Shown piece after piece: positions 44,572-53,132 of a DNA stretch of 64,000 nt; within the stretch, counting starts at the first letter, position 1, and the number at the start of each line of letters is the position of its first letter. A model generated the notes under the pieces. The model was not told the DNA's origin. It searched no databases and saw nothing but the letters and a program-made list of their open reading frames with translations. The position numbers were made by a program, and so were the translations under genes. Origin of the DNA: Beduini massiliensis (lineage in GTDB: Bacteria; Bacillota_I; Bacilli_A; Erysipelotrichales; Coprobacillaceae); contig NZ_CDPP01000006.1 in NCBI RefSeq assembly GCF_000829905.1, forward strand, positions 1-64,000, written 5' to 3'.

Positions 44572-45453
44572 ATGAAGAAAAAACGAAAAATATTAAAACA
44601 TATACTAATATACAGCGGAATTTTTTTAATCTGTTTGCTTTTTTATACGGGGTCTACGATTTATGCTTCAAAGAATTTTATTGAAGTAACTACTTATGAA
44701 TATCCAAGTGATAAAATTGACACCCCTATAGATATCCTAGTCATTTCAGATGCCCACGCCCATAATTTCGGTGAGGGAAATAAGGATCTGACTCAAAAAG
44801 TTAAAAATGAACACCCGGATATTATTTTACTTGATGGTGATATTATTAACTTTTATGAAAAAAATGCGGACTACCTGAAAAACATGGTAAGTGATTTAAA
44901 GGAAATAGCTCCGGTATATTATACAATCGGGAATCATGAAGCTTCTTATATTTCTACTAAAAAAGAAGATTTAAAATCCCTTGTAGATGAAGCCGGCGGA
45001 ATTTATTTAGATCAGGATTACGTGGATATCACGGTTAAGAATCAGCATCTTCGCATCGGTGGGTTATATGATTATGCTTACAATAATTTACAAGTACCGC
45101 AAGAACAATACCTTCAAAAAGGGAGTTATCAATTTCTTCAAGATTATTCAAACACAGATTCTTTTACTTTGCTTATGAGTCACCGCCCAGAAAGTTTCAT
45201 TGATAATGATGAAGATGCACGTTGGCCAATCGATTTAGTTGTGAGCGGTCATGAACATGGCGGACAAATTCGCCTTCCTTTCATTGGTGGGTTCTATTCG
45301 ACTCATCTTGGTTTATTTTCCGATTATTTAAGTGGTTATCACAATATCAACGGGATTACTCTCTTAGTTTCAAGAGGCTTGGGAACACATGAACATAAAG
45401 TTCCCCCAAGAATGTATAATATTCCTGAGATCGTTAAAGTAAGGCTAACATAG
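44572..45453 (+). CDS. Membrane-anchored metallophosphoesterase
   Basis: One N-terminal membrane helix (residues 9-27) is followed by an external calcineurin-like domain: VISDAHAHNFGEGN, DIILLDGDIIN, TIGNHEA, LLMSHRPESF and VSGHEHGGQIRLP. These residues form a dinuclear metal site. It belongs to the YkuE-like group, as does the four-helix paralogue near 24.5 kb, but with a single anchor. A Ser/Tyr-rich C-terminal region ends with ISRGLG-like VSRGLGTHEHKVPPRMYNIPEIV. It is monocistronic. Confidence 0.9.
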   Translation: MKKKRKILKHILIYSGIFLICLLFYTGSTIYASKNFIEVTTYEYPSDKIDTPIDILVISDAHAHNFGEGNKDLTQKVKNEHPDIILLDGDIINFYEKNADYLKNMVSDLKEIAPVYYTIGNHEASYISTKKEDLKSLVDEAGGIYLDQDYVDITVKNQHLRIGGLYDYAYNNLQVPQEQYLQKGSYQFLQDYSNTDSFTLLMSHRPESFIDNDEDARWPIDLVVSGHEHGGQIRLPFIGGFYSTHLGLFSDYLSGYHNINGITLLVSRGLGTHEHKVPPRMYNIPEIVKVRLT

Positions 45454-45676
45454 ATCGATATACGTTTATTTATAACATAAGGTAACATATTAAAAATAAG
45501 CATAAAATTAGTGGGCATATTGCTGTAAGATATTAGGTGGTATTATATTCTGAATGATCTATAGTATTGAACGATTACTAAGTAAAAAAGGCACTGTTAT
45601 TGATTATATACCAAAGCCTTAAAATCTGTATTGAAAAGGAGAAAAACGAATAACGGATTTATATTTTGACCTTGAA

Positions 45677-46048
45677 ATGATGAATAAAAATGAGTTCAGC
45701 GTTGGTGATGAGATTGAGATATCTCTTACAACTAATATTGAATTGAAACATATGGTCATTTCCTTTTTTAATGAACAACAAGAAAAAGCAGCGTTTGAAG
45801 ATAAGGATGACGGGGTCAAATTCACTTCCATTCTATTAGAGGACGGAAAAAGGCGTTACACTCTAACCGGAAAGATTCCAGAAACGTGTCCTTTTGGACA
45901 TTTCATATTTCATCGTATTACTTATATTGGAACAACGATAGGTTTAGGTTTGATATGGAGCAACAAAGATCCCGATTATGATCATTATAGTGATGCTGTT
46001 TATGGATTAGAATATACTCCTGAATTTGATGTCATAAAGAATTTATAA
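45677..46048 (+). CDS. Unrecognised small beta-rich protein
   Basis: The 123-residue frame is predicted to be mostly beta strand (DEIEISLTTNIELKHMVISFF, RRYTLTGKIPETCPFGHFIFHRITYIG), as in an immunoglobulin-like domain, but I recognise no family. The ATG used here has no convincing Shine-Dalgarno site. AAAAGGAGA at 45634-45642 is followed eight bases later by ATA in the same frame, which would add nine residues (ITDLYFDLE). Either an ATA start is used, or a normal start codon was lost. Confidence 0.5.
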   Translation: MMNKNEFSVGDEIEISLTTNIELKHMVISFFNEQQEKAAFEDKDDGVKFTSILLEDGKRRYTLTGKIPETCPFGHFIFHRITYIGTTIGLGLIWSNKDPDYDHYSDAVYGLEYTPEFDVIKNL

Positions 46049-46094
46049 TAATATATCTTTATAAATTTATATCTAGTAACTACAAAAGGGTTGG

Positions 46095-46127
46095 GTGCAT
46101 ATATCTTATTTAGATATGCGCTTTTTT
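46095..46127 (+). terminator. Terminator of the 45.7-kb gene
   Basis: GTGCATAT/ATATGCGC-type stem followed by T6. Confidence 0.7.
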
Positions 46128-46264
46128 ATTAGCATATAGATGAATATTAATATATTGATCCCCTTCTCGAGCATCGTTGTTTCTTATGATATTTATTGTA
46201 GTATTTAAAGTCTGCTTAACCACTTAACAAGATGGACTTCATGATAAAGATTATTTTTATATAA

Positions 46265-46326
46265 AAGCCCCCTATATAGGATTAAATAAATAATCATATA
46301 TAGGGGGTTTAATTTTTTAATATATT
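46265..46326. terminator. Bidirectional terminator before the secreted-protein gene
   Basis: AAAGCCCCCTATATA pairs with TATATAGGGGGTTT, continuing past one mismatch into GATTA/TAATC. T-rich sequence flanks both sides, so it can end the minus-strand gene at 46335 and plus-strand read-through. Confidence 0.8.
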
Positions 46327-46334
46327 ACAGCTCT

Positions 46335-47516
46335 TTATTTTGGAAAATTCGTTAGACGAAATGAGGCTATATGCCCATCGCCGATATAGTCAAATACAAA
46401 TTCCATTTGTGACGCTGTTCCTGTTTTTATACAGTAAGAAACAAACAAATCCTCATCAAGATCTAAATGGACTTCCTTAACTTGGTATTGACTTTCAAAT
46501 TGTCTCAAATCTGCCAGCGTTGTCTTTTCATTAATCCCCCCTGTAAAAGCAAAGTTATCACATCGTTCTGGATCAAATGAAACATTTACAAAATAACAGT
46601 TTTCCAAACTTGTAGGTTGGTCTTTTGGATTTCTAACATCCGCGGTAAAACTATTATCCCCTTTCACAAAAGTAATCACAGATCCCTCGTCAATTTCAGA
46701 TATGTCATTTTCTTCTGTTTCAGGCATCCACCCTTGATTTATAAGTTCTGAGACTTTATCAGGTAAATGGTATACATAACCATCCACCATAAACATATCG
46801 CCACTTAATGCACTAGATAATTCAGTTAAAGGTTCTTGATCATCAGGCAGTGATGCAAAATTCACTTTTTCTTTTGGCTGTTCATATGATAAGACAATCT
46901 CTTCTAATATATCCTGTTCATCCAATGTTAGTATAATCATTTGATCCTTATCATACTTATAAAACATTTCTTTAGAGGTATTATCATAATCCCACGTATC
47001 ATCCGGATCTCCGTAAGCCTTAATAATATCTTTTTTATTAGAGCTTCCTAATTGAATCCCTTTAGGTAATTCCACATTATAATCTGCATATGTCTCTCGA
47101 TCAATAAAAACAGTGGACACATAGTACTTATCCATTAATAGCGGATAATCTTCTGTTGCATCGATAAAGACAAAGAGCGGAATCCCCTCTTTAACAAAAT
47201 CAGTATGTTCGATTGGGACAAAATTAAATGTATCATCTATAATTTCTTTTGTTGGCTCCCATCCTGCTGCCATAAAATCATTTAAACTCGTCGGAAGAGA
47301 TATGACTTCCTCGTTTATTTTCACTGAAAATGAATAAAAATTTTGAAATTTATCTTCTGAGTTATTATTTTCACTCTTTACAGCTGTAACATTTCTTTCT
47401 TGTCCATTCAAATTCATTTTAATAGATTTATCGTGTGGCAATAAAGTGACAAAACAAAATATGATAAAAGAGATTGACAGTATACTTAGTATAATTCGTT
47501 TTTTAGTTATTTTCAT
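46335..47516 (-). CDS. Unrecognised exported protein with two repeat units
   Basis: A 393-residue protein with an N-terminal signal anchor (residues 8-26) and an otherwise acidic extracellular part. Two related units can be seen: FSFSVKINEEVISLPTSLNDFMAAGWEP (about 62) and MFMVDGYVYHLPDKVSELINQGWMP (about 240), each followed by a region with FVPIEHTDFVKEG or ITFVKGDNSF and a strand with the form YYVSTVFID or YFVNVSFD. Between them is GIQLGSSNKKDIIKAYGDPDDTW, resembling a SmpA/BLIP-type motif. No function is known; a cell-surface role is likely. Confidence 0.6.
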   Translation of the reverse strand: MKITKKRIILSILSISFIIFCFVTLLPHDKSIKMNLNGQERNVTAVKSENNNSEDKFQNFYSFSVKINEEVISLPTSLNDFMAAGWEPTKEIIDDTFNFVPIEHTDFVKEGIPLFVFIDATEDYPLLMDKYYVSTVFIDRETYADYNVELPKGIQLGSSNKKDIIKAYGDPDDTWDYDNTSKEMFYKYDKDQMIILTLDEQDILEEIVLSYEQPKEKVNFASLPDDQEPLTELSSALSGDMFMVDGYVYHLPDKVSELINQGWMPETEENDISEIDEGSVITFVKGDNSFTADVRNPKDQPTSLENCYFVNVSFDPERCDNFAFTGGINEKTTLADLRQFESQYQVKEVHLDLDEDLFVSYCIKTGTASQMEFVFDYIGDGHIASFRLTNFPK

Positions 47517-47651
47517 AATATCCCCCTGTTATTACAATTTTAGCACATTTAATAACACTTGAGTAGCTTTGGGTTTCCATTATTTAATATTTCATTATGA
47601 TTAAGTATAGTTATGAATTAAGGAAATATAAAAGAGAAATTTCATTATATT

Positions 47652-47680
47652 TTGACCTATTCTAATATATAGATTATAAT
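47652..47680 (+). promoter_or_regulatory. asnA promoter
   Basis: TTGACC, 17-base spacer, TATAAT, followed by AGGGGGAG ahead of the start. Confidence 0.8.
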
Positions 47681-47706
47681 AGTAAAAAATATAGGGGGAG
47701 AATATT

Positions 47707-48723
47707 ATGAGCAAAATGATTGTACCAGAAAACTATAAAGCTTACTTGAATTTAATAGAGACAGAAGTCGCTATTAAGATGATTAAAGATACTTTTGAAA
47801 GAAGATTGGCTGAACAATTACGTTTAACCCGTGTTTCTGCACCACTATTTCTATTAAAGAATACCGGATTAAACGATAATTTAAGTGGAAATGAAAAACC
47901 GGTTTCTTTTAAATCGTTTGAATTGAATCATGATGATGAAATTGAAATTATCCATTCCCTAGCTAAGTGGAAAAGAGATGCTTTACATCGCTATGGATTT
48001 GAAAGACATACAGGTTTATATACAGATATGAATGCGATTAGAAAAGATGAAGAATTGGATAATATTCATTCAATGTATGTGGATCAATGGGATTGGGAAA
48101 TGGTGATTTCCTCTGAAGATCGTCACTTAGATTACTTTAAAGCAATCGTATCTAAGATCTATAATGCTTTATTGGATGTGGAGTTTTTGATGATCCGTCA
48201 CTATCCACAGCTTGGTGAGTCGATTTTGCCTGATGAAATCTATTTTATTACTTCTCAGGAATTAGAAGATCGCTATCCTGATTTGACTTCTAAAGAGAGA
48301 GAAAAAGCAATCACTAAAGAACAAAAAGCAGTATGTATTTTACAGATTGGAGATCGATTAAATTCTGGTAAAAAACATGATGGACGTGCGCCTGATTACG
48401 ATGATTGGGCTTTGAATGGGGATATTCTTGTTTATAATACACAATTAGATGATGCCTTGGAAATATCAAGCATGGGGATTCGTGTGGATTCTAAAGCTTT
48501 AAAAGAACAGCTGGAAAAAGCGGATGAAAATGACCGTTTGACTCTCCCCTATCATCAAAATGTGATCAATAATGTTTTGCCTTTAAGTATTGGCGGAGGT
48601 ATTGGTCAAAGTCGTTTATGTATGTTCTTTTTGAGAAAGGCACATATCGGTGAAGTGCAGGCCTCTTTGTGGGATGAGGAAACAATGCGCTTATGTGCTG
48701 AACATAAAATTCATTTATTATAA
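47707..48723 (+). CDS. asnA: Aspartate--ammonia ligase
   Basis: Ammonia-dependent synthesis of asparagine from aspartate and ATP. The 338 residues match AsnA throughout: LRLTRVSAPLFL, GLNDNLSGNEKPVSF, FERHTGLYTDMNAIRKDE, SMYVDQWDWE and SIGGGIGQSRLCMFFLRKAHIGEVQ. It is related to class II tRNA synthetases. The gene is monocistronic, with a T-run terminator, and marks the left border of the polysaccharide operon. No T-box or other riboswitch was seen in its leader. Confidence 0.96.
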   Translation: MSKMIVPENYKAYLNLIETEVAIKMIKDTFERRLAEQLRLTRVSAPLFLLKNTGLNDNLSGNEKPVSFKSFELNHDDEIEIIHSLAKWKRDALHRYGFERHTGLYTDMNAIRKDEELDNIHSMYVDQWDWEMVISSEDRHLDYFKAIVSKIYNALLDVEFLMIRHYPQLGESILPDEIYFITSQELEDRYPDLTSKEREKAITKEQKAVCILQIGDRLNSGKKHDGRAPDYDDWALNGDILVYNTQLDDALEISSMGIRVDSKALKEQLEKADENDRLTLPYHQNVINNVLPLSIGGGIGQSRLCMFFLRKAHIGEVQASLWDEETMRLCAEHKIHLL

Positions 48724-48730
48724 TATAGTA

Positions 48731-48764
48731 AAGCTTCTTGCCTAACGGTGAGAAGTTTTTTTGT
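48731..48764 (+). terminator. asnA terminator
   Basis: CTTCTTGCC/GGTGAGAAG with a four-base loop and wobble pairs, followed by T7. Confidence 0.8.
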
Positions 48765-48837
48765 TTTTTACGCCCCTACTCTGCTTCGATTCTTCTCTAT
48801 CAATAAAGGATAATTGACAGTTATCTGGTATATAGGA

Positions 48838-48918
48838 ATGTTGAAAGAGGAGATCGTTGCATTGTCACGTCTTGTCATAGACAGGGTCATAGTGTCATGG
48901 ATTGAACTTAAGCTTTAG
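48838..48918 (+). CDS. Possible leader peptide upstream of loaP
   Basis: An open frame of 26 codons ends with TAG at 48916-48918. The likelier start is the internal TTG at 48862, since AAGAGGAGAT (48844-48853) sits at the right distance before it; the product would be MSRLVIDRVIVSWIELKL. The ATG at the frame's 5' end has no proper RBS. The stop codon forms the first bases of the terminator-like stem. Four GTCA-type repeats (from 48865 on) may instead be conserved as RNA. Whether it is translated is unknown. Confidence 0.4.
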   Translation: MLKEEIVALSRLVIDRVIVSWIELKL

Positions 48919-48946
48919 GTTCGATAGGCGAAGCCTACTCTTTTTT
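48901..48946 (+). promoter_or_regulatory. Candidate attenuator in the loaP leader
   Basis: Hairpin A, ATTGAACTTAA/TTAGGTTCGAT (48901-48925, 11 bp, two wobble pairs), overlaps hairpin B, TAGGTTCG/CGAA-CCTA (48916-48937, 8 bp and one bulge), which is followed by CTCTTTTTT. A shorter alternative B', TAGGC-GAA-GCCTA (48925-48937), meets hairpin A at base 48925. Hairpin B looks like an intrinsic terminator. TTGACA at 48814-48819 is a possible -35, but no good -10 is 17 bases from it. LoaP itself, or translation of the leader ORF, could select between the forms. Confidence 0.55.
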
Positions 48947-48958
48947 AGGAGGAACCCC

Positions 48959-49471
48959 ATGAATTGGTATGTTATTCAGGTCAGAAGCGGTCATGAAAAA
49001 GAAATTGCCGATAAGTGTCGCAGCTTGATTGGTCAAGACATCTTGCAGGAATGTTTTATTCCTGAGTATTATGTGCAAAAGAAGTATCATGGTCAATGGC
49101 ATCAAGTGAAGCAGATCTTGTTTAAAGGATATGTGTTTTTGATCAGTGATCATATCGAAGAACTGTTCAATGAATTAAAGAAGATTCCTGACTTTACTAA
49201 GGTGATTGGAAAGAAGAAAGAAGAGATCTATCCTTTAAAAGAAGAGGAAGTGGATTTTCTGGTGAGTTTTTCAAAGGAAGATCATATTGTGGAGATGTCG
49301 ATGGGATATATTGAAGGCGAGAGAATCTATGTCACAAAGGGGCCGTTAAAAGGCAAAGAAGGAATGATTCAGAAGATAGATCGACATAAGCGAATGGCCT
49401 ATATACAAGTGAACTTATTTAATGAAGAGACGACGGCAAAAGTCGGTTTAGAAATCATCAGCAAGAACTAG
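48959..49471 (+). CDS. loaP: LoaP-type NusG paralogue, processive antiterminator
   Basis: The 170-residue protein has an N-terminal NGN domain (NWYVIQVRSGHEKEIADKCRSLI, ECFIPEYYVQKKYHGQWHQVKQILFKGYVFLIS) and a C-terminal KOW motif (GERIYVTKGPLKGKEGMIQKI). The short NGN, the KQILFKGYVFL strand and the position ahead of a polysaccharide operon distinguish LoaP from housekeeping NusG. LoaP binds an RNA hairpin in the leader and lets polymerase pass terminators. TTAGGAGGAACCCC sets the start. Next comes the long sugar operon it is expected to serve. Confidence 0.9.
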   Translation: MNWYVIQVRSGHEKEIADKCRSLIGQDILQECFIPEYYVQKKYHGQWHQVKQILFKGYVFLISDHIEELFNELKKIPDFTKVIGKKKEEIYPLKEEEVDFLVSFSKEDHIVEMSMGYIEGERIYVTKGPLKGKEGMIQKIDRHKRMAYIQVNLFNEETTAKVGLEIISKN

Positions 49472-49513
49472 CTTCTTGCTTTTATTTTATAAAAAATAGA
49501 GGGAGATGAAAAG

Positions 49514-50740
49514 ATGGATAAGTTTGAAAATAAGGTTTGGCTATCTAGCCCAACAATGCATGAGGATGAACTAAAGTATATTACTGAAGCTTATGAAAGT
49601 AACTGGATGTCTACAGTAGGTAAAAATATTGATGAGGTAGAAAGATTGATATGTGAAAAAGTAGGATGTAAATACTCTGTTGCTTTATCCTCAGGGACTT
49701 CATCGTTACATTTAGCTGTAAAATTGGCAGGGGTAAAACCTGGAGATTATGTATTTTGTTCTGATATGACATTTGCTGCAACTGTGAATCCTGTTGTTTA
49801 TGAAGGGGGTATCCCCATTTTCATAGATACAGAATACGATACATGGAATATGGACCCTATAGCTTTAGAAAAAGCTTTTTTATTATACCCTGAAGTTAAG
49901 GTTGTTGTTCTTGTTCATCTTTATGGAACACCATGTAAGATTGATGAAATCAAAGCTATATGTGATAAGTACAATGCTATAATCATTGAAGATGCTGCTG
50001 AATCACTAGGTGCAACTTATAAAGGGGTACAAACAGGAACATTTGGTGATTACAGTGCTATTTCATTCAATGGCAATAAAATTATTACTGGTTCATCAGG
50101 GGGAATGTTGTTGACTAATGATAAAGAAGCAGCGAATAAAGTAAGAAAATGGTCAACACAGTCGAGAGAGAATGCACCATGGTATCAACATGAAGAACTA
50201 GGATATAACTATAGAATGTCTAATGTTATTGCGGGTGTTGTAAGAGGACAGCTTCCATATTTAGAGGAACATATTGCACAAAAGAAAGCTATTTATGAAA
50301 GATATAAAAAAGGACTTAAAGATTTACCAATTCAAATGAATTCATATGATAAAGATAACTCAGAACCAAACTTCTGGTTATCATGTATGATTATTAATAA
50401 AGAAGCCATGTGTAAACAAGTCAGAAGTGAAACAGAAGCTCTTTATATCAGTGAAAAAGGAAAATCATGTCCAACAGAAATCTTAGAAATGTTAGCGAAG
50501 TATAATGCAGAAGGAAGACCGATTTGGAAACCAATGCATATGCAGCCTATTTATAGAATGAATCCATTTATTACAAGAAATGGGAATGGTCGAGCGAAGA
50601 CAAATGCATATATAGAAGGATCATCAATAGATATAGGAATGGATATATTTGATAGAGGATTATGTTTGCCATCTGATAATAAGATGACAGAAGAAGAACA
50701 AGATAAAATTATAGAAATTATAAAGGAGTGTTTTCAGTAA
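49514..50740 (+). CDS. DegT/DnrJ aminotransferase, PglE-like
   Basis: PLP-dependent sugar aminotransferase of 408 residues. K189 in [14 protein letters not shown] is the PLP lysine, and D160 in [11 protein letters not shown] contacts the pyridine nitrogen. The N-terminus ([24 protein letters not shown]) and length match PglE/LegC-type enzymes that form UDP-4-amino-4,6-dideoxy-GlcNAc from the 4-keto sugar. Neighbouring pglC-like and pglD-like genes support the bacillosamine route. The 4,6-dehydratase (PglF) that makes its substrate is not in the window. Confidence 0.88.
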   Translation: MDKFENKVWLSSPTMHEDELKYITEAYESNWMSTVGKNIDEVERLICEKVGCKYSVALSSGTSSLHLAVKLAGVKPGDYVFCSDMTFAATVNPVVYEGGIPIFIDTEYDTWNMDPIALEKAFLLYPEVKVVVLVHLYGTPCKIDEIKAICDKYNAIIIEDAAESLGATYKGVQTGTFGDYSAISFNGNKIITGSSGGMLLTNDKEAANKVRKWSTQSRENAPWYQHEELGYNYRMSNVIAGVVRGQLPYLEEHIAQKKAIYERYKKGLKDLPIQMNSYDKDNSEPNFWLSCMIINKEAMCKQVRSETEALYISEKGKSCPTEILEMLAKYNAEGRPIWKPMHMQPIYRMNPFITRNGNGRAKTNAYIEGSSIDIGMDIFDRGLCLPSDNKMTEEEQDKIIEIIKECFQ

Positions 50741-51339
50741 TGTATCAACGCTTTTTTAAACGATTCTTAGATTTTACCTTGTCATTAATAGCTATTATAT
50801 TATTAAGTCCTGTACTTATTATCGTTGCTATATTAGTAAAAATAAAATTAGGAAGTCCAGTTATCTTTTGCCAAGAAAGACCTGGAAAAGATGAAAAGCT
50901 ATTTAAAATGTATAAGTTTAGAAGTATGACAAGTGAAAGAGATGAAGTAGGAAATTTGTTGCCGGATGAGGTGCGTCTTACTTCGTTCGGTAAAAAACTT
51001 CGTTCTACGTCATTAGATGAACTACCAGAACTATTTAATATTTTAAAAGGTGATATGAGTATTGTTGGTCCTAGACCACTTTTAGTGAAATACTTGCTGT
51101 TATATAATGAAAAACAAAAGCATCGTCATGATGTAAGACCAGGATTTACTGGTTATGCACAAGTTAATGGTAGAAACAGTATTAGTTGGGAAGAAAAATT
51201 TAATTTAGATGTCGAGTATGTCAGCAATATAAGTTTTATAATGGATGTAAAGATTATTTTGAAGACAATCAAAGTTGTATTGTTTAAAGAAGGAATTTCA
51301 AGTGATACATCTGTAACAATGGAGGAGTTCAAAGGATGA
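50740..51339 (+). CDS. Initiating phosphoglycosyltransferase, PglC-like
   Basis: The 199-residue monotopic enzyme transfers a sugar-1-phosphate to undecaprenyl phosphate, starting the repeat unit. One N-terminal re-entrant helix (residues 9-37) is followed by [20 protein letters not shown], the catalytic Asp-Glu dyad in [26 protein letters not shown], and [14 protein letters not shown]. Length and lack of extra helices mark it as the small PglC type rather than WbaP. The start overlaps the previous stop in a TAATG arrangement, with AAGGAG upstream. Confidence 0.92.
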   Translation: MYQRFFKRFLDFTLSLIAIILLSPVLIIVAILVKIKLGSPVIFCQERPGKDEKLFKMYKFRSMTSERDEVGNLLPDEVRLTSFGKKLRSTSLDELPELFNILKGDMSIVGPRPLLVKYLLLYNEKQKHRHDVRPGFTGYAQVNGRNSISWEEKFNLDVEYVSNISFIMDVKIILKTIKVVLFKEGISSDTSVTMEEFKG

Positions 51340-51944
51340 ATGAATTAATTGTCATTGGTGCAGGAGGCCATGGAAAAGTAGTGGCTGATATTGCCTATAA
51401 TAATGGATATACAAATATTTCTTTTTTAGATGATTACAAAAAAGAAATTAATGGTTATAAAGTAATTGGAAAAATTAAAGATATCGAAAATTTTGATTCA
51501 AAAGGGTACGACTTTATCATAGCGATTGGCAACAACGCAGTAAGAGAAAAAATTCAAAACCAACTTAAAGATAAGGGATGTAATTTAGTAACTTTAATAC
51601 ATGAGAGTGCATTTGTCTCTAAATACACAGAAGTTGGAAAAGGTACAGTAATAATGCCAAACAGTGTTATCAATGCAGGAAGTAAAATTGGAGAAGGCTG
51701 TATTATAAATACAGGATGTACAATTGATCATGACTGTACAATTCAAAACTATGTTCATATTTCCCCTGGAGCCCATGTTGCAGGAACAGTAGAAATTGGC
51801 AAAAGAACATGGGTAGGAATTGGTAGTTCCATTATAAATAATATAAAAATTTGTGAAGATTGTATCTTTGGTGCTGGTTCAGTAGTAATCAAAGATATTT
51901 TTAATAGTGGTACTTATGTAGGAATGCCAGTAAGGAAAATTTAA
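51336..51944 (+). CDS. Sugar O/N-acetyltransferase, PglD-like
   Basis: The 202-residue protein has an N-terminal Rossmann-like domain ([22 protein letters not shown]) and a C-terminal left-handed beta helix of hexapeptide repeats, including [33 protein letters not shown], with the His base in TIDHDC. PglD N-acetylates UDP-4-amino-sugars to give UDP-diNAcBac. The ATGA overlap with the PglC-like gene and the PglE-like gene two positions before it fit this pathway. Confidence 0.9.
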   Translation: MNELIVIGAGGHGKVVADIAYNNGYTNISFLDDYKKEINGYKVIGKIKDIENFDSKGYDFIIAIGNNAVREKIQNQLKDKGCNLVTLIHESAFVSKYTEVGKGTVIMPNSVINAGSKIGEGCIINTGCTIDHDCTIQNYVHISPGAHVAGTVEIGKRTWVGIGSSIINNIKICEDCIFGAGSVVIKDIFNSGTYVGMPVRKI

Positions 51945-51962
51945 TATGGACGGAGGGATTCG

Positions 51963-53132
51963 GTGAAAATCTTATACTTATCAATGGCATTTAATAAGCA
52001 AGGTGATAATTTGTATAACAACCTTGTTGATTCGTTATTAAATAGAGGACATCTAGTTACAATTGTAAAATCAAATACGCAAGAAGATTTTATTGATGTA
52101 ATTTCAAATAATTATAAGATACTAAATGTAAAAACAGGAAATACATTTGAGGCTAATTTAATTAAAAAAGGAATTAATCAAATTCGTCTTCAGTCGTATT
52201 TCAAAAAGGCTATTAAAAGAAAACTGAAAGAAGATCATTTTGATTTGATTTTATATGCAACGCCACCTATTACATTGTATGGAGTAATTAAATATTGTAA
52301 AGAAAAATATAAAGCGACAACATTTTTAATGTTAAAAGATATATTCCCTCAAAATGCAGTAGACTTAAACATGTTTTCGAAGAAGAGTTTTCTTTATAAG
52401 TATTTTAGAAATCAAGAAAAAAAATATTATGAAATCTCAGATTTTATAGGTTGTATGTCCCAAGGAAATATAGATTACTTATTAAAACACAATCCAGAAA
52501 TTCGAAAAGATAAAGTGAATATTTTTTATAATTCAATAAAAGTTAATTGCGATTTAAATACTGAATTTAATACAGATAAAACTGTTTTTATTTTCGGTGG
52601 AAATCTAGGGAAACCGCAAAATATTCCCTTTTTATTAGAAGTAATTAAGAAATTATCCGATTATCCAAAAGCTTATTTTAAAATAATTGGAAAAGGAACT
52701 GAGCAAACAATTATAAATAAATTTAAAAATAAATATTTATTAAATAATTTACAATATATTGAGTATCTACCTTCTAATGAATATGAAGAAATTTTAAAAA
52801 AAGCTGATGTTGGATTAATTAGTTTAGATGCAAGATTTACTATTCCAAATATTCCATCAAAATTTCAGTTTTATTTAAGACAAAAAAAACCCGTGTTAGC
52901 AATAACTGATACAAATACTGATATTAAGGATATGATTTTGAATAGCGACTGCGGGTGGTGGATTGAAGCTCATGATGCTGATAAAGTTATAAACTTAATA
53001 AAATCCATTTGTGAAAAAAAAGAAGATCAAATTAATAAAGGAAAAAATGGATTTAAATATTTTATTAATGAGTTTGATGTTGAAAAAAATGTTGATATTA
53101 TAGAAAAATTTTATGGAGAAAAAATAAAATGA
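51963..53132 (+). CDS. Glycosyltransferase family 4, WbuB-like
   Basis: GT4 enzyme of 389 residues with a GTG start behind GGAGGG. Visible are the N-terminal LYLSMAFNKQGDNLYNNLVDSLLNRGH, LKDIFPQNAVDL, FIFGGNLGKPQNIPFLLEVI and a C-terminal YEEILKKADVGLISLDARFTIPNIPSKFQFYL. WbuB-like transferases are reported to add N-acetyl-L-fucosamine. The three genes that follow make UDP-L-FucNAc, so a FucNAc transfer to the lipid-linked first sugar is a fair guess. Confidence 0.85.
   Translation: MKILYLSMAFNKQGDNLYNNLVDSLLNRGHLVTIVKSNTQEDFIDVISNNYKILNVKTGNTFEANLIKKGINQIRLQSYFKKAIKRKLKEDHFDLILYATPPITLYGVIKYCKEKYKATTFLMLKDIFPQNAVDLNMFSKKSFLYKYFRNQEKKYYEISDFIGCMSQGNIDYLLKHNPEIRKDKVNIFYNSIKVNCDLNTEFNTDKTVFIFGGNLGKPQNIPFLLEVIKKLSDYPKAYFKIIGKGTEQTIINKFKNKYLLNNLQYIEYLPSNEYEEILKKADVGLISLDARFTIPNIPSKFQFYLRQKKPVLAITDTNTDIKDMILNSDCGWWIEAHDADKVINLIKSICEKKEDQINKGKNGFKYFINEFDVEKNVDIIEKFYGEKIK

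Noticed and set aside
47517-47706. T-box or other riboswitch before asnA
   Set aside because: No T-box sequence, specifier loop or terminator/antiterminator pair can be recognised in the short leader.
48814-48842. TTGACA as a complete loaP promoter
   Set aside because: The -35 is perfect but the hexamer 17 bases away (AATGTT) is poor; only the -35 could be noted.
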